A stretch of 64,000 bases of DNA from Piscicola geometra (GCA_943735955.1 OX030968.1:4612704-4676703); one strand, 5' to 3'; shown: positions 11,330 through 22,199, counted from the first letter of the stretch. Numbers and translations: made by a program. Notes: generated by a model not told the origin, from the letters alone.

Positions 11330-11545
11330 GTCTATATATCTATTGTAAATTATGGGTTTGCATTTATTAATTATATTATTGTCTAAGGTTGGTAGTTAGA
11401 TGTTTGCGAGTGCTGGGTGGTGCTGATGCCCACGGCACAGCTGTTAGTTTGTTGGTAGCTAGTATTTTGAAATTGGAAGAAGTTATTATTGAGTTTTGAA
11501 GTTTTGAATTTAGTAGGTCTATTATGAGTGGTTGTGGATTGATGG
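11330..11545 (-). pseudogene. Penelope-like RT fragment, family 2 (copy 1)
   Basis: Minus-strand reading gives RPDPLIIDLLNS-like, NNNFFQFQNTSYQQTNSCAV and GIS, then after a one-base shift PALANIYLQTLDN. These align with LIIDLLKITLNNNFFIYEDK and MGISMAPALANIYLNDIDN of the intact PLE at 58-59.7 kb, placing it in the PLE RT palm. The catalytic YIDD follows as a broken YIDA-type sequence in the better copies. Confidence 0.6.
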
Positions 11546-11579
11546 AAAGAGTACGTTTAATTGTTTATTTTGTTTACAA

Positions 11580-11990
11580 AATCTTAGCATAACTTCATTT
11601 AACCTTGTAGGTCCCATCAACCATTATTACGTCAGAAAATCTTCTCAGCAGATTTATCTGATCGGTTGTTGTCCATCTGATTACATCTTGTGGTTTCGTT
11701 TGGAGACCCTGGCTTTGTAAATGATCAGCTATTAGTGTGGGATTCGCGCCGTTAGATTGCATCAATAGTGTCTGTTCCTCTAACAATCTCTTTGGTCGTC
11801 TTTCTGAGCTATAAATTAAAAATTCTTCACTTCCATGTGGATGGTTATCAAGCCAATTTCTTTCCGGATTACATAGCTTTGAGATTCTTAGTCATAAGCT
11901 ACATATATGGACATCTTGCATCCACCACGCTTATTAATATTCATTTTAATTCATCATTATTAACATAATTGAAGCTTGAAGTTTTTTCTC
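11580..11990 (-). pseudogene. MULE transposase N-terminal fragment (family B)
   Basis: Frame 11,786-11,595 reads EEQTLLMQSNGANPTLIADH, continues to a TTTDQINLLRRFSDVIMVDG block and ends TYKVK. The DGTYKV sequence matches the first catalytic Asp motif of MULE transposases. Upstream, 11,990-11,790 encodes in another frame the NINKRGGCKMS-type Cys/His N-terminus seen intact at 24,318-24,031. No second catalytic Asp block follows. Confidence 0.65.
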
Positions 11991-12149
11991 TTGGGTCGAT
12001 ACGAACTGGATGATAATTCAATCGACAAAAATGCTGGGTGGTGCTAATGCCCCGTTAGTTTGTTGGTAGCTAGTAGTCCCTAAACCATTCTAACGCAGAG
12101 TCAGAGAAACCATTGGAGATGTGATCGAATATAAAATATAAATAAATGT

Positions 12150-12345
12150 CATACTCGAATGGACGAAACAAAAACAAAAAGATACTCAAAAAAGGTAGAA
12201 ACTAAGGAGAAATGGGCGAAATAAAAAGAAATGGATATACCTTTTTGAGTATCCTTTTGTTTTTGTTTCGTCCATTCTTCCTTAGTTTCTACCTTTTTAA
12301 GTATTCTTTTGTTTTTGTTTCGTCCATTCTTTCTTAGTAGAAACT
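12150..12345. mobile_element. Foldback (hairpin) element, copy 1
   Basis: ATGGACGAAACAAAAACAAA and following AAGGTAGAAACTAAGG appear at the left arm and, inverted, twice on the right (TTTGTTTTTGTTTCGTCCAT). The result is a strong hairpin with a duplicated right arm. A related copy lies at 31,318-31,565, at the same position relative to the flanking MULE remnant. No ORF. Confidence 0.7.
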
Positions 12346-12589
12346 AAAGTGTGAAAGGTCCATAAATTTCAGAACAGTAATTGAGAAGCTGGCTAGCGGA
12401 TATGTCTTGTCTCATACCAATCCCAAGCCTCCCAAAGCGAAACCTTCAACAGAAAGTTTTCTGCCTCCGGATACGAGAGAGTTTACCTTCCTTTACAAAA
12501 GTAAAGTATTCAGGGACTAAAAGAGCTTCCTGATATAATAAAGAAATTGACAAATAAAAAGGTAGGTTATATTTTCCGGCTTTTCGATT

Positions 12590-13205
12590 AATGCCAGCCT
12601 TCAAGGTCATTATTGGTACAAACACATCGGCGATATACCGATATGTTCTCTACCGACCAGAGGCTGCTGCTAAGCCAATTAGTAAAATTAGAAGAAAAAT
12701 AAGTTTGAAATTTCTGCTCTTTGGCGATGTTCTAAAAAAGATGAGAGGATCTGATCGGCAGAAAGTAAAGAAAGAGCAAAAGTTTTCCGCAAAAAAGAAT
12801 AAGTTTCACCCTCTTCAAGATAGTCAGATGTGAGGCCAGTCTTTTGGGTCTTCCTCAAAAAAGCCTGACAAAAATGAAAGGCACAACCCTTAAATACGGC
12901 CAGAGGAAAGACTTGTCGCAAAGCAACCCAGAGCCCAGCTTCAAAGTCTAATGCAATAGTGTGTACTCTTCTCTGGGTCAGCAAGGAATTCACTTTTTCT
13001 AAAACCTGAAGGAACCTTACAATAAACTTTTAAAACCGTAAATGACAATTTAAAACATTTTATTAGCATTAAAATATTGAAAACGTATATAATGTTAAAG
13101 TAAAGATTTGAAAATAAAAAAAAGATAATAATACCATTCTGTAGTCCTGACTCTTGCCCATCATCAAAACGAAGCACAACGGAATCTGCTTCACGTTGTC
13201 TCCGA
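12590..13205 (-). pseudogene. MULE transposase core fragment (family A-like)
   Basis: Exon-like piece 13,205-13,135 encodes KQIPLCFVLMMGKSQDYRM with a GT donor. Piece 12,993-12,690 encodes TIALDFEAGLWVALRQVFPL, GCAFHFCQAFLRK and the following helix. LDFEAGLW holds the second catalytic Asp and GCAFH the C..H motif of the MULE core. The C-terminal part with the catalytic Glu is absent. The region 12,590-12,830 recurs as a shorter relic at 31,800-32,030. Confidence 0.7.
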
Positions 13206-13217
13206 ACCTAGATATAT

Positions 13218-13545
13218 GTTTCTGGGGCAATAATGATCATGGTGATGTCTGTTAGGTTAATTACATAACAAGTTATTTTCCATGAAAATCTCTTCTTGAA
13301 GACTTTTTATCCAATTCTACTTTTTTTAAATAAGTTTGTCAAGTATTGCGAATATATTAAATTATTTTAGTCCGTTTGACAGTTATTCTGAAAAAATAAT
13401 AATTTAATATATTCGCAATACGTGAAAAACTTATTTTAAAAAGGTAGAATTGGATGAAAAGTCTTCAAGAAGAGATTTTCATGGAAAAACTGTTTGTGTA
13501 ATTAACCTCACCCACATCACCATGATCATCATTGCCACAGAAACT
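13218..13545. mobile_element. Palindromic MITE
   Basis: Two arms of about 145 bp are near-perfect inverted repeats: TTTCTGGGGCAATAATGATC at the left and its reverse (GATCATCATTGCCACAGAAA) at the right, with TAATAATTTAATATATTCGC-type inner arms meeting around 13,383. No ORF. I could not identify a convincing target-site duplication. A half copy of one terminus sits at about 40,660-40,740. Confidence 0.75.
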
Positions 13546-13649
13546 TTGTCTTTACCAATACAAAATTCTATCATCACCACAGTACCAAAATTCCTACTAC
13601 AGCATCACCACATCATCTTCATAACTACAAAACATAATCATTATTTTTC

Positions 13650-13871
13650 TTAATCTTCTTGCCATAAGTTTTGAGGCTGCGACAGGAGATGAATGAGAAG
13701 TTCTTGCCAGCACTGGAACTGTTGTTGTGTAAGGTTTTCTCTATTTTGTCGCAGCACATCTGGTTCCCTGCGGCCATCTTGGTTTGCTGCGGTCATTCTA
13801 TGACAAATAGAAGACATGAATAATCTGGAGGCTTCAGATTGAGCTCTAGTGGAAAGCTTGCCAGCACCCAC
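13650..13871 (-). other. 73-codon Gln-rich open frame, unknown
   Basis: MGAGKLSTRAQSEASRLFMS, ending QPQNLWQED. It has plausible helix-forming content but no signal peptide or recognised motif. It sits among transposon debris and may be a fragment of one of the MULE proteins. The only support is its length. Confidence 0.15.
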
Positions 13872-14089
13872 TGTCTACTTCATTTTTGACATTTCACTAA
13901 TTTATCCCATTATTTCAAATTTTCCATTTTCACAAATTCTAATGACTTTTAAATAATTCATTATAGTATTGTAATATAATAGAGGTATGTTCAGATGATT
14001 GATTATCATTTAAAATAGTATTTGTAGTTCTATGTAGTTAGACTGAATTTTATTTTAAATATTAATAGATTAAGCCATTAAACCTATTG
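13872..14089. other. AT-rich spacer, nothing seen
   Basis: No coding or repeat signal that I can name. Confidence 0.5.
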
Positions 14090-14290
14090 TCTTCATAATT
14101 ACCGATCTTTGACTTGATACCTTTTTCGGGACAATGAGCCTCCCACATATTTTTCAGACCCAGATGGTCCCCCGCTGGTCCAAATGTACTTGAAGTTATT
14201 CTCACCACTCTTTCCACCACCGTTACAGTTTTGCAACCAAACTTTATACTGGAAATTGAATTCTGTCCTAGTGGCCCATTTCCATCCTCC
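14090..14290 (-). pseudogene. Fragment with KGIKSKVGNYKDNRFN motif
   Basis: Minus-strand reading gives a Lys/Asn block ending in NRFNGL. The same block occurs in better order at 23,620-23,830 and 60,350-60,580. It resembles the YVGNRLH block of module X in layout (Gly-Asn-Arg after a variable loop), so both may come from related proteins. Family not identified. Confidence 0.35.
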
Positions 14291-14329
14291 CTAAATAGTC
14301 CTGGTAAGAATTCTGTTGTAATAACATTC

Positions 14330-14560
14330 CCACATTGGCTTTATAGAACTCTAACTCTTCCGAAGAGCCTGCTCCGTGGAACCTGAGCGATCTTTTCATA
14401 TCTTATATCGCGTGCTTTATGCAGAGGAAAAAGGGTATTTTCGGAAAGTTATTTTTCAACCCATTACGTATACTTGTTTCATTATCTGTTACAAAAATAA
14501 GATTAACTGCTTTTTCGAATTCTGGTATTTCTTCTTTTATCATTTGAAAAATGAGGAATG
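14330..14560 (-). pseudogene. MULE family B central-domain relic
   Basis: Decayed copy of the segment that is open at 24,725-24,351 (VTDNETSIR, FLCIKHAIQDL, EELEFYKANVG). The codons are recognisable but broken by stops and frameshifts. Confidence 0.55.
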
Positions 14561-14739
14561 GGCTTTTTATAATTTCCTTTCATGTATCATAAATGCCAAC
14601 GATAAAGAAGGCGATGATATAAATTTTTTTGATCTAAACGTCAAAACTAAATCACGGAGTTTATACCTGCATGGATGTTATGGACTGGAGCAGAGTGAGT
14701 GTACATTAACATCTCAGCAGAGGGGCAGGACAGGTCTTC

Positions 14740-15680
14740 TACAATGTATCTCTCCATTTGTCGCTCCATCCTGCTCCCTCCATTAGAGAGCTTACTATGT
14801 GAGGCAATAAAATAAAATTGTTATTATAAGATATTAGAGCTTTGTGAACTGCATCCTTTTTCAGAGGCTGTCCAAATACGTCTTCTTTCATTGTGGTTAT
14901 GCTTTCTGGATGCTTTTGAATTTCCGCAATCTTCTTTACAGCGTGCTGGAATGCTGGTGCTTCTATTATGGAATTAACGGATTGATTAAATAAAAGAAAA
15001 AAAATATGATAGAAAAAGTATTCCAATCTTTACCATCTCGAGATTGGAGAGGTTGTGATAGTTCCCATAAACAAGGATCATCCAAGGCCCTGTCAGGATT
15101 TTCCCAACCAAACCAAGGGCCTGCAGTTGCACCATTGTCCTTGGTTCGTTGAGTCCCTCCCACAGGGCTTTGGTCACACCATTCTTGGTGTAACTGCTGA
15201 TACGAAGAAATTACAAATGGTTTTAAAAAAAGTACAGTAAATTTATGTAATTATTAAACAATGAATCTTACAATATACTTGATAAGGAATCCATGTAACA
15301 ATTCTCTGTGCTGGATGGCGACGCCTGCCATGTGGAAGGGGAGGTGCAGGCGGTTGCCGACGTAGCGTAAAAAGATCCCTGGAACGACTTTGTTTGCTGT
15401 CAGATATGCCCTGAACGCTCCTGGTTCACCTTTAAAGCTGTGTCTGAAAAAGAAAAAAAATCTATAATTCTGGGACATTTATAAATCAATACACAAATCA
15501 TTTTAATCATTGGAACTTAATAGATATATAAAGATAATTATAATCACATGAGTTTTGATAAGTTGTACAGAGAAGAAACTGCTGTGCCATCCTTGCCTGT
15601 GAATCCTTGAATACCTGTGAATTGATCAAAAACGGCAAGCCGTTTTCTGGACTCACCAGCAATGGTTGAGGATGGGTGCT
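14740..15680 (-). pseudogene. Module X exons, copy 1
   Basis: Four exon-like blocks in minus-strand order, each bounded by good splice sites. (a) At about 15,670-15,545, RKRLAVFDQFTGIQGFTGKD. (b) After TTTTTCAG, 15,443-15,280: HSFKGEPGAFRAYLTANKVV, then RYVGNRLHLPFHMAGVA. (c) After CGTATCAG, 15,195-15,040: ALWEGLNEPRTMVQLQALGL, then ILTGPWM. (d) 14,965-14,840: AFQHAVKKIAEIQKHPESIT, then DVFGQPLKKDAVHK. The combination of a GNR motif after a variable loop and a QLQALGL...TGP helix reminds me of an unnamed animal protein family linked to transposons, but I cannot name it. Three other copies exist at 25, 33 and 62 kb. Confidence 0.5.
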
Positions 15681-16385
15681 ATGAGGGATCTGAATTTTCT
15701 GCTGGTGTGTGATGATGTGTGTTTCTTGTACTCCTCGCTGGTCTTGCGAATGATTACTTCTTTGTTATGTTTGTTGTGTGTGTGTAGATTCTGGAGTAAT
15801 GTGGTGATGAGGGAGTTGTTGCAGCGTATTGTGTGGGTCCTAATGTCTAGAAGAAATTGTCATGTGAGGTTTTTTATAGTGTCATCGTTTTTGTGGTTGA
15901 TTATTGATATTGAATCTGAGATTGTGGACAATCCTTTCTCGTAGGATAAGGGATTGTTCCGGGTGACATTTTATTTCTGTCTTATTGTTTTGATGAGGAG
16001 GTATATTGAATAGGATTCAGCTGTGTCATTGGTGATTGTGTCTTCTGGTTTGTAGTTGGTGGGTTTAGGTGGTCTTGGGCTGTATGATTTTGTTCTGGAT
16101 TGGTTGAATGAGTTGCGTCTGTGTGATGTTTTCTGTGATGGTGTGTGTGTGTGAGTGATGGTGGGTGTGGTTGGGTGGTTATTGTAGCAGAGCTCATCTT
16201 TGGTTTGGTTGTGTATTATTGGTAGTTGGCTAGACAGGGGTATGCCTCGATGTGTATTGGTGGGTGTGTGGATTGTGTGCAGGGTGAGGGGTATGGTCTT
16301 GGAACAGCGTACGGGCTATTGTTAAGGCTGGTGAAGGATGTTGGTGAGTTGATCTGCTGCTTGATGGGGTCAGGTCAATCGACTC
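15680..16385 (-). pseudogene. Pro-rich composite ORF, older broken copy
   Basis: Matches the 25,819-26,544 and 62,574-63,302 frames from the 5' block SSSRSTHQHPSP through the QFLLDIRTHT-type block, with a frame break near 16,230. The 5' boundary, at about CCCCATCAAGCAGCAGATCA, is the same as in the later copies, but the upstream sequence differs. This element joined two different points of a MULE. Confidence 0.55.
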
Positions 16386-16560
16386 GAGGGTCGTCTCTTT
16401 GTTGACAGGTCCATTCTGTGAGTGTAAAAAGAATAGTGCTCGTTCTTCCTTGCAAGGATTTATGGTCTGCGGACTGCTGCTTTCCACACAGTGCCTTCCA
16501 TCCAGGTACTGCGGAAGTAGTTCAGACACACTCGTTCATTTGAGTGACTTTATCTCATCG
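16386..16560 (-). pseudogene. MULE transposase C-terminal fragment
   Basis: Minus-strand reading with one shift gives the RxTWMEGTVWKAAV block that follows the LWRK helix in related copies, then a run fused to the Pro-rich composite ORF. Its upstream neighbour is the left end of element 2, so element 2 lies within or against this older MULE. Confidence 0.45.
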
Positions 16561-17010
16561 AAATCTACGTACGAGAAATATTCTTCAATTTTTTTCCCAT
16601 TTTTATGAATTGGAAATACTACAAATAAATGAAATTAATTTTTTTAAATTGATTTTTTTTTCTTTTTTTTACGCCACTTGAAATTTCAACATTGGAATGT
16701 ACCAATGGTACATTGTACCATACAGGGAATTTACCTTCAATAAAAACGTGAGAAAAGGGTTACATTTCAATATAATATGTTTTTTATTCTCACACAATTA
16801 ACATATAATATATATGAATGGAATTTATTTGTTTAAAATAAAAATTAATAAATTCTCGATTTTTTTAGCAACATAAAAAGAAAAAAAGAAAAAAGTTTAA
16901 TAAATGTGACAAAAATCTCTGAAATTAAATACGAATAGAAAACACTACAAATAAGTGTAATCAATTAAAAAAATATTACATTTATTTTTTTTCCTATTTT
17001 TTACGCACTA
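16556..17010. repeat. Left terminal inverted repeat of element 2
   Basis: Contains GGTACATTGTACCATAC-type palindromic sequence and a copy of the 300-bp unit that occurs inverted three times at the other end. Confidence 0.65.
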
Positions 17011-17594
17011 ACAATAACAAAACTAGCAATGATTCTTTGATGTTTATATTTGAATGGTTTCGGCTGCTGCTGCAATAATGTATGCTGCATTTCTGTCACG
17101 TAGTTTTGACAAACATGGACCTATTTCATTAAATCCTTGTATTATTATTTAATTACTTTCTTCCTAATTTTCTGCCACAACTTGTATTCTCATAATTGCA
17201 ATTTGTCGTATCATTATCAGTATCGTGATTTGGGATTTTTTGTGCTCCACATTAATAGTATTGTATAAGACAAAAACTTTTCATAAAGTTTATTTTTTAA
17301 ACATTTAAAACATCTTTTATTAAACTAATTAATATTTATATAATGGCAATATTTTTCAGATATATCACTTCTTTAGAGTAGAAGATTGTTTTATCATCAT
17401 TTTCATTTCAAATATTCAATAAAATAGACTTAATTCATTATCATCGTAGATTACTAACAAAATAATATGATAATCTTTTTCAGATACAATACTTTTTCTG
17501 CATAGAAGATTCATGTTGACATAATCATAGAATTGCATTATAAACACCTTCAAAAAAATCTAATAAAAAGAATATATTAATTTTAATCAACTAA
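17011..17594. other. Gene-free interior of element 2
   Basis: AT-rich. TTTTTCAGAT plus ACAATACTTTTTCTGCATAGA-like patches are repeated. No ORF or RNA gene seen. Confidence 0.5.
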
Positions 17595-17882
17595 ATTTTT
17601 ATTTTAGTTAACTAATTATTTCAGTTAACTAATTATTTTAGTTAACTAATTATTTTACTTAACTAATTATTTTACTTAACTAATTATTTTAGTTAACTAA
17701 TTATTTTAGTTAACTAATTATTTTAGTTAACTAATTATTTTAGTTAACTAATTATTTTAGTTAACTAATTATTTTAGTTAACTAATTATTTTAGTTAACT
17801 GATGTTTATTTTAGTTAACTGATGTTTATTTTAGTTAACTGATGTTTATTTTAGTTAACTGATGTTTATTTTAGTTAAATAA
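17595..17882. repeat. 19-bp then 20-bp tandem array
   Basis: TTAGTTAACTAATTATTTT repeated about eleven times, followed by four copies of a variant ending GATGTTTATT. The GTTAAC palindrome is in every unit. Confidence 0.9.
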
Positions 17883-18220
17883 TTATTGATTTTAATTAAG
17901 TATTTGTTTTAATTATTTTTATTAACTACTTTTTTATTTTAATAAACTCATTATTCAATTTTTTTAAATTTTTAATATATTGTTTATAGTTTAGGGAGTT
18001 AAAACCACGCAGATCTTTTGACCTCTATAATGGTTATAAAAAAAAAATATTAATAATAAAATAAATAAATAAAATTAAAATTAAAAAACAACATATATAT
18101 CTAATAATAATTATTATATTTAAAAAATTATTTATTTATGTTTATGTTTATATTTTTCAATGAAGGACACGGTTTCATGTTTTTTTTATTAAAAGTATAA
18201 AAAAAATTTTAATAGCAAAA

Positions 18221-18493
18221 TTAAAAGTGTGTATTTTTATGTGATTTAAGATTACTTGCATCCGTACATTTATAGTTGCATAGGTTGCAACTATAGGGTT
18301 TCAACCCTGAGTGTATTCTTTGGTGCTTTGTGAAATTGGTGCGATTGTTAGTCACATAGCTGCACTCTTTGCAATGGTGACGTTTCTTTATTTCACTCTT
18401 ACCTAAAATGTATCTTAATCTCAATTCCTGTAAAAAACGGTGTTTACTATACATCCCATAATTATCCTCATCAAATATACACACAAAATTCAT
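18221..18493 (-). CDS. Two-finger C2H2 zinc-finger frame inside element 2
   Basis: A 90-residue frame whose C-terminal half holds two consecutive C2H2 fingers: HHCKECSYVTNNRTNFTKHQ with RIH, then a classic SGLKPYSCNLCNYKC linker-finger join and SNLKSHKNTH. The spacings C-x2-C-x12-H-x3-H and C-x2-C-x12-H-x3-H are canonical, so this encodes a nucleic-acid-binding protein or a last exon of one. It lies 255 bp downstream of the transposase stop on the same strand, well inside the element's repeats. The N-terminal 35 residues are unassigned and an intron acceptor before the fingers is possible. Whether it is element cargo or a host fragment caught in the element is open. Confidence 0.6.
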   Translation of the reverse strand: MNFVCIFDEDNYGMYSKHRFLQELRLRYILGKSEIKKRHHCKECSYVTNNRTNFTKHQRIHSGLKPYSCNLCNYKCTDASNLKSHKNTHF

Positions 18494-18748
18494 AATAAAT
18501 ACAAATAATCTGGCTTATGAGCATGTCAACGACCTGTTGTACCTATTTGGAATGAAATGGTGAATAGGATTAGCTTAATTTAATATTCAATAGATTTCTA
18601 CTTGATACTTTTTAAATACCAATGTTTAAAAATTAATTTTTAGTTATTAACAATTATTTTAAAGCTAATCAGTTCTTTATTTATTTTTTATCATAAAAAT
18701 ATAGCATAACCTGGTTTGTAGACAGTTTTTGGAGATTGAAAATTAGGC

Positions 18749-21563
18749 CTAGCACAGTCTCAAGCACACATTCAATAAATGCCTCGAAGAAATTTGGCCC
18801 TCATTAAACATTTTCCAGGCGGTATATAACTTCTTCTGCCAGTCTTTCGTCTCACGAATCTGCCTTCTCATTAACTTATCGGCCAAAATGAGGCGGCACT
18901 GGTGCCTGAGACCATGTGCCTCATTGAAAAGAAGGCCCACAAGACGGTAAAATGGCAGACTCGTATATCGGGCAGATTTGTTGATTCGATTGTGCCATCC
19001 TTCGACATCATTGTTTGTGCGAACCGATCGGCCAAATACCGACCAGTTGCGCACCTTCCACACAGAACCATCCATCCAGGTTCTGCGGAAATAATCCAGG
19101 AACGCTGTCAGTTTTTCACTGGAGTTCTTGGAAACAATTCTCTCAAAGGATGGCCGGATATCGATCTCCGGAATTAAGGGTAAAGAGATTACCTGCCGAA
19201 TAATTTTGTAAATGGAACCATTTCTTGCGTAGGCTGTTCTAAGACCTAATTTCTTAACTTTCCTCCAAAGAGCTTGACTGTAGTGGAAGTAGCATTTTTT
19301 CGTGCCGGATCCAGGGAAGATCGTCCTGTGGGCCTTCCACAAGGCCACTTCAAAGTCCACCACTGCTGTATCCATCTGAATGGCTGGTCCCAGCAGATCC
19401 CGCACCTTCTGTAGTACCTATGTCCTAAGAATATAGGCTTTTAGTGTTGTTTATTCAGTAACTTGAATTTCAAAATTCGGAATAAACTTTGGTATTTACC
19501 ACTCTGTAGTCCTGTGAGGTTCTTTTGCTCTTCAGGACGTATAACAGAGGCACCTGCTTCACCTTTTTTCCAAATCTAAAATGTTATAACAACAATTATG
19601 AAATAGAAATAAAATAAATTGAATATTATTATAGAACAAATATATTTAGAGCAAACCAAAATGCAACTTACTTAAGAAATCCGTGAATAGTAAAGAGTTG
19701 GAGGAATAGCTTCGTGACTACTTTAAAAGTACCGTCAAGATACCATGTCCTCATCTTCCTCAGCCTCTCCATGTTCTTTCGAGTCGCAAAGAGGTAGTGC
19801 GCGTTTGAGCCATACGTCACACTACCTCTGTAAAATGGCTCTTGGAACGTCCTTTCGAAAAAGCTGGCATCAACCTGAATAAGTAAAAAAGATCAGTAGA
19901 AAAGTGTCATAGGCGCTTACAGCTTAAATGTGAGAATAATCTCACAGTAAAGGGAGTGCTGGATGGTTCTTTTGGCCACATGCGCCTCCTGTGGTAGTTG
20001 GCAATTTGAGACAAGTTGATCTCACTAATTGCTGTGCAGGTTGGCTGCTCCCCCAAGGGAAACCTCTGCCCAGCATCTCTGACGATGGTCTGGGCAGTGT
20101 CCAGGAACCGTTCTTGAGCAGCCGACTTTATCTGGTTTTATGAGAAAGTTAAACTGGCATAAATAAATTCCGTGAAATTGCAATGGCAAATATTTATATA
20201 TTACTTTTTTCTGAAGAATAGTGGTTAAAAGGCCCGGTTTTGAAGCATGATTCCGTGCTTTTTTGCTTTATCCTTGCTGGGAAAATTCTACCCTTTGTTC
20301 GCACGCTGCATCGCCACAGCACACCATACTGGTACCTTTGTTAGAGGTGTGGAAGGAATGAATTATCTCGAAATACAAAAATAAAAAATAATTTCAAAGC
20401 GTTATCTCACTGTTGGCCACGGGTGAAGGAATATCCTTCGCTTGACACAAAGATTTCCGTTCCTAATTGTGAGCTACCTTGAACCACGGTGAAAGTAGGC
20501 GGTTGGTAAGGGACAAAATCATCTTCATTAACATGTTCTTCACTGATGTCACAGAATTAAAAAAAATATTAAGTGATAGGCAACGAAAAATTATATTAAT
20601 AATTTCGATTAGTAAAATGAATAACTTACGACTCCTCGTCTATGAATCTAGTTTCCTCCATTCGAGATGGACCCGGTAAAAGCCTATCATCATCATAATC
20701 AATATCAGCTTCATCATCACCATCACTGTAGAGTTAAACTCATTTACAACAAGTGCAATTTAATTTAAATAAATATAACTAATTACTAACTTCTCTTCCT
20801 CCATTCGAGATGGACTAAGAAGAGGTCCTGCATCAGCTTCATCTACATCAACCTCATCATCACTGATGAGACTATAAAAAGAGTTATAAAAAAATAATTG
20901 GATTATTTAAAAAAATTAGATATTTAATTATTTATTTTAGTTTGAGATTGTTTGAAAATAATAATTGATAAATATCATTATATTATAAACTCTTATCATC
21001 CTCCTGATCACTGATAACACTGAAAAATAAATAAATTAAAGAATTTTTATATTATTCTTTTACAATATGCGGTTATTATTATCCTTCTAAAAGATGTTTT
21101 TTATAATAATTAATTTTGAATAATAATTATTTTACAAAATGCGATTAATAATTTTGCATTTAAAAGGGTATGCATTGAATTCGGCAATCCACGATTATTT
21201 CACGATTTCATATTCAATTATTACATTTTGAGATTAAAATTGCATAAGCAAATTTAATTAATTTATCCTTACATCGGTTTTGAAAAAGAGCGAGTTAGGT
21301 TGAGGAGTCAGTTTTGCACAAGGAAAAATTGGATAAACAATAAAGGAAAGGTAATTGATATAAATATATTACTCACATTAGTTTTTCTGCACAGCTCGTG
21401 CAGATGAAGTGCAGTTTGGCTAATCCTTTAACTGCTTTGTTATATAATTGTCTTATTATACCTGTGTGGCCACAACTTAAGTGTTGCCAGCCTTCACAGG
21501 CGTCACAGCTAACGGCGATCGCCTTGCTGGAAACCACCTTTTACACCTAATACATTGAGACAT
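18749..21563 (-). CDS. Element 2 transposase: PHD-like finger, FLYWCH, MULE core
   Basis: Exons read in order on the minus strand. 21,563-21,377: MSQCIRC, then after a one-base shift CDACEGWQHLSCGHTG and FICTSC, a PHD-type C4HC3 pattern. About 21,020-20,640: acidic exons with a repeated PSRMEE block. 20,542-20,411 and 20,335-20,205: FLYWCH (EGYSFTRG, LWRCSVRTKGR, FNHY). 20,131-19,946: RFLDTAQTIVRDAGQRFP. 19,874-19,672: TWYLDGTFKVV, first catalytic Asp. 19,575-19,500: KQVPLLYVLKSKRTSQDYRV. 19,417-18,749: VVDFEVALW (second Asp), KKCYFHYSQALWRK, RTNNDVEGWHNRIN (catalytic Glu region) to the stop. The core has no internal stop. Two one-base shifts, in exon 1 (AAAA) and at the FLYWCH exon end (AAAAAA), fall in A-runs. 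Confidence 0.8.
21165..21325. repeat. Internal inverted repeat arm 1 of element 2
   Basis: About 155 bp (AATTCGGCAATCCACGATTA through GAGCGAGTTAGGTTGAGGAG) is repeated in inverted orientation at 21,948-22,105 at about 90 percent identity by eye. The PHD-like first exon lies in the loop between the arms. Confidence 0.8.
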
Positions 21564-21837
21564 TTTAAAAAAGTGAATACAAAATCACAAAACTCGAAGA
21601 GACCGAACACAACTGGTCATTTCTGTTAAATAGACAATTTCTTCAGTGTTTGAATGGCATACCTATTTTGAAAAGACACACTTTTTAGTGGCTAGTTTCT
21701 CCAGTGGGCGGGTTGGGGCTAACAACACATTTTGCTAATACACACTGACCCCTATTGTGATAACCATAAACTGACACTAGGTTGATTGAAGGGAATTTAA
21801 ACACAGCCTACTAATTGTTTTATGACATTTTGATATT

Positions 21838-21932
21838 AATAATAGTAGTAGTAGTATTAGTAGTAGTAGTAGTAGCAGCAGTAGTAATAGTAGCTGTAGT
21901 AGCAGCAGCAGTAGTATTAGTTGTACTAGTAT
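21838..21932. repeat. (AGT)n / (AGC)n trinucleotide tract
   Basis: AGTAGTAGTATTAGTAGTAG-type run with AGC interruptions, in the loop of the internal inverted repeat just upstream of the transposase first exon. Confidence 0.85.
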
Positions 21933-21947
21933 TTTTCCATGTGCAAA

Positions 21948-22105
21948 GCTGACTCCTCAACCTAACTCGCTCTTTTGCAAAACCCATGTAATGATAAATT
22001 AATTAAATTTGCTTATGCAATTTTAATCTCAAAACACAATAATTGAATATCAAATAGTGAAATAATCGTGGATTGCCGAAACCAATGCAATTAATTTAAA
22101 AGATG
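21948..22105. repeat. Internal inverted repeat arm 2 of element 2
   Basis: Inverted partner of 21,165-21,325. It starts GACTCCTCAACCTAACTCGC and ends near CGTGGATTGCCGAA. Confidence 0.8.
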
Positions 22106-22199
22106 CTTTACCTATATTATTCAGATGTCAATCAATTAATGTAGGAGGAGCTTAATTAAAAGATGCTTTAGCTAACTATATTACAAATTGATACTTTTT

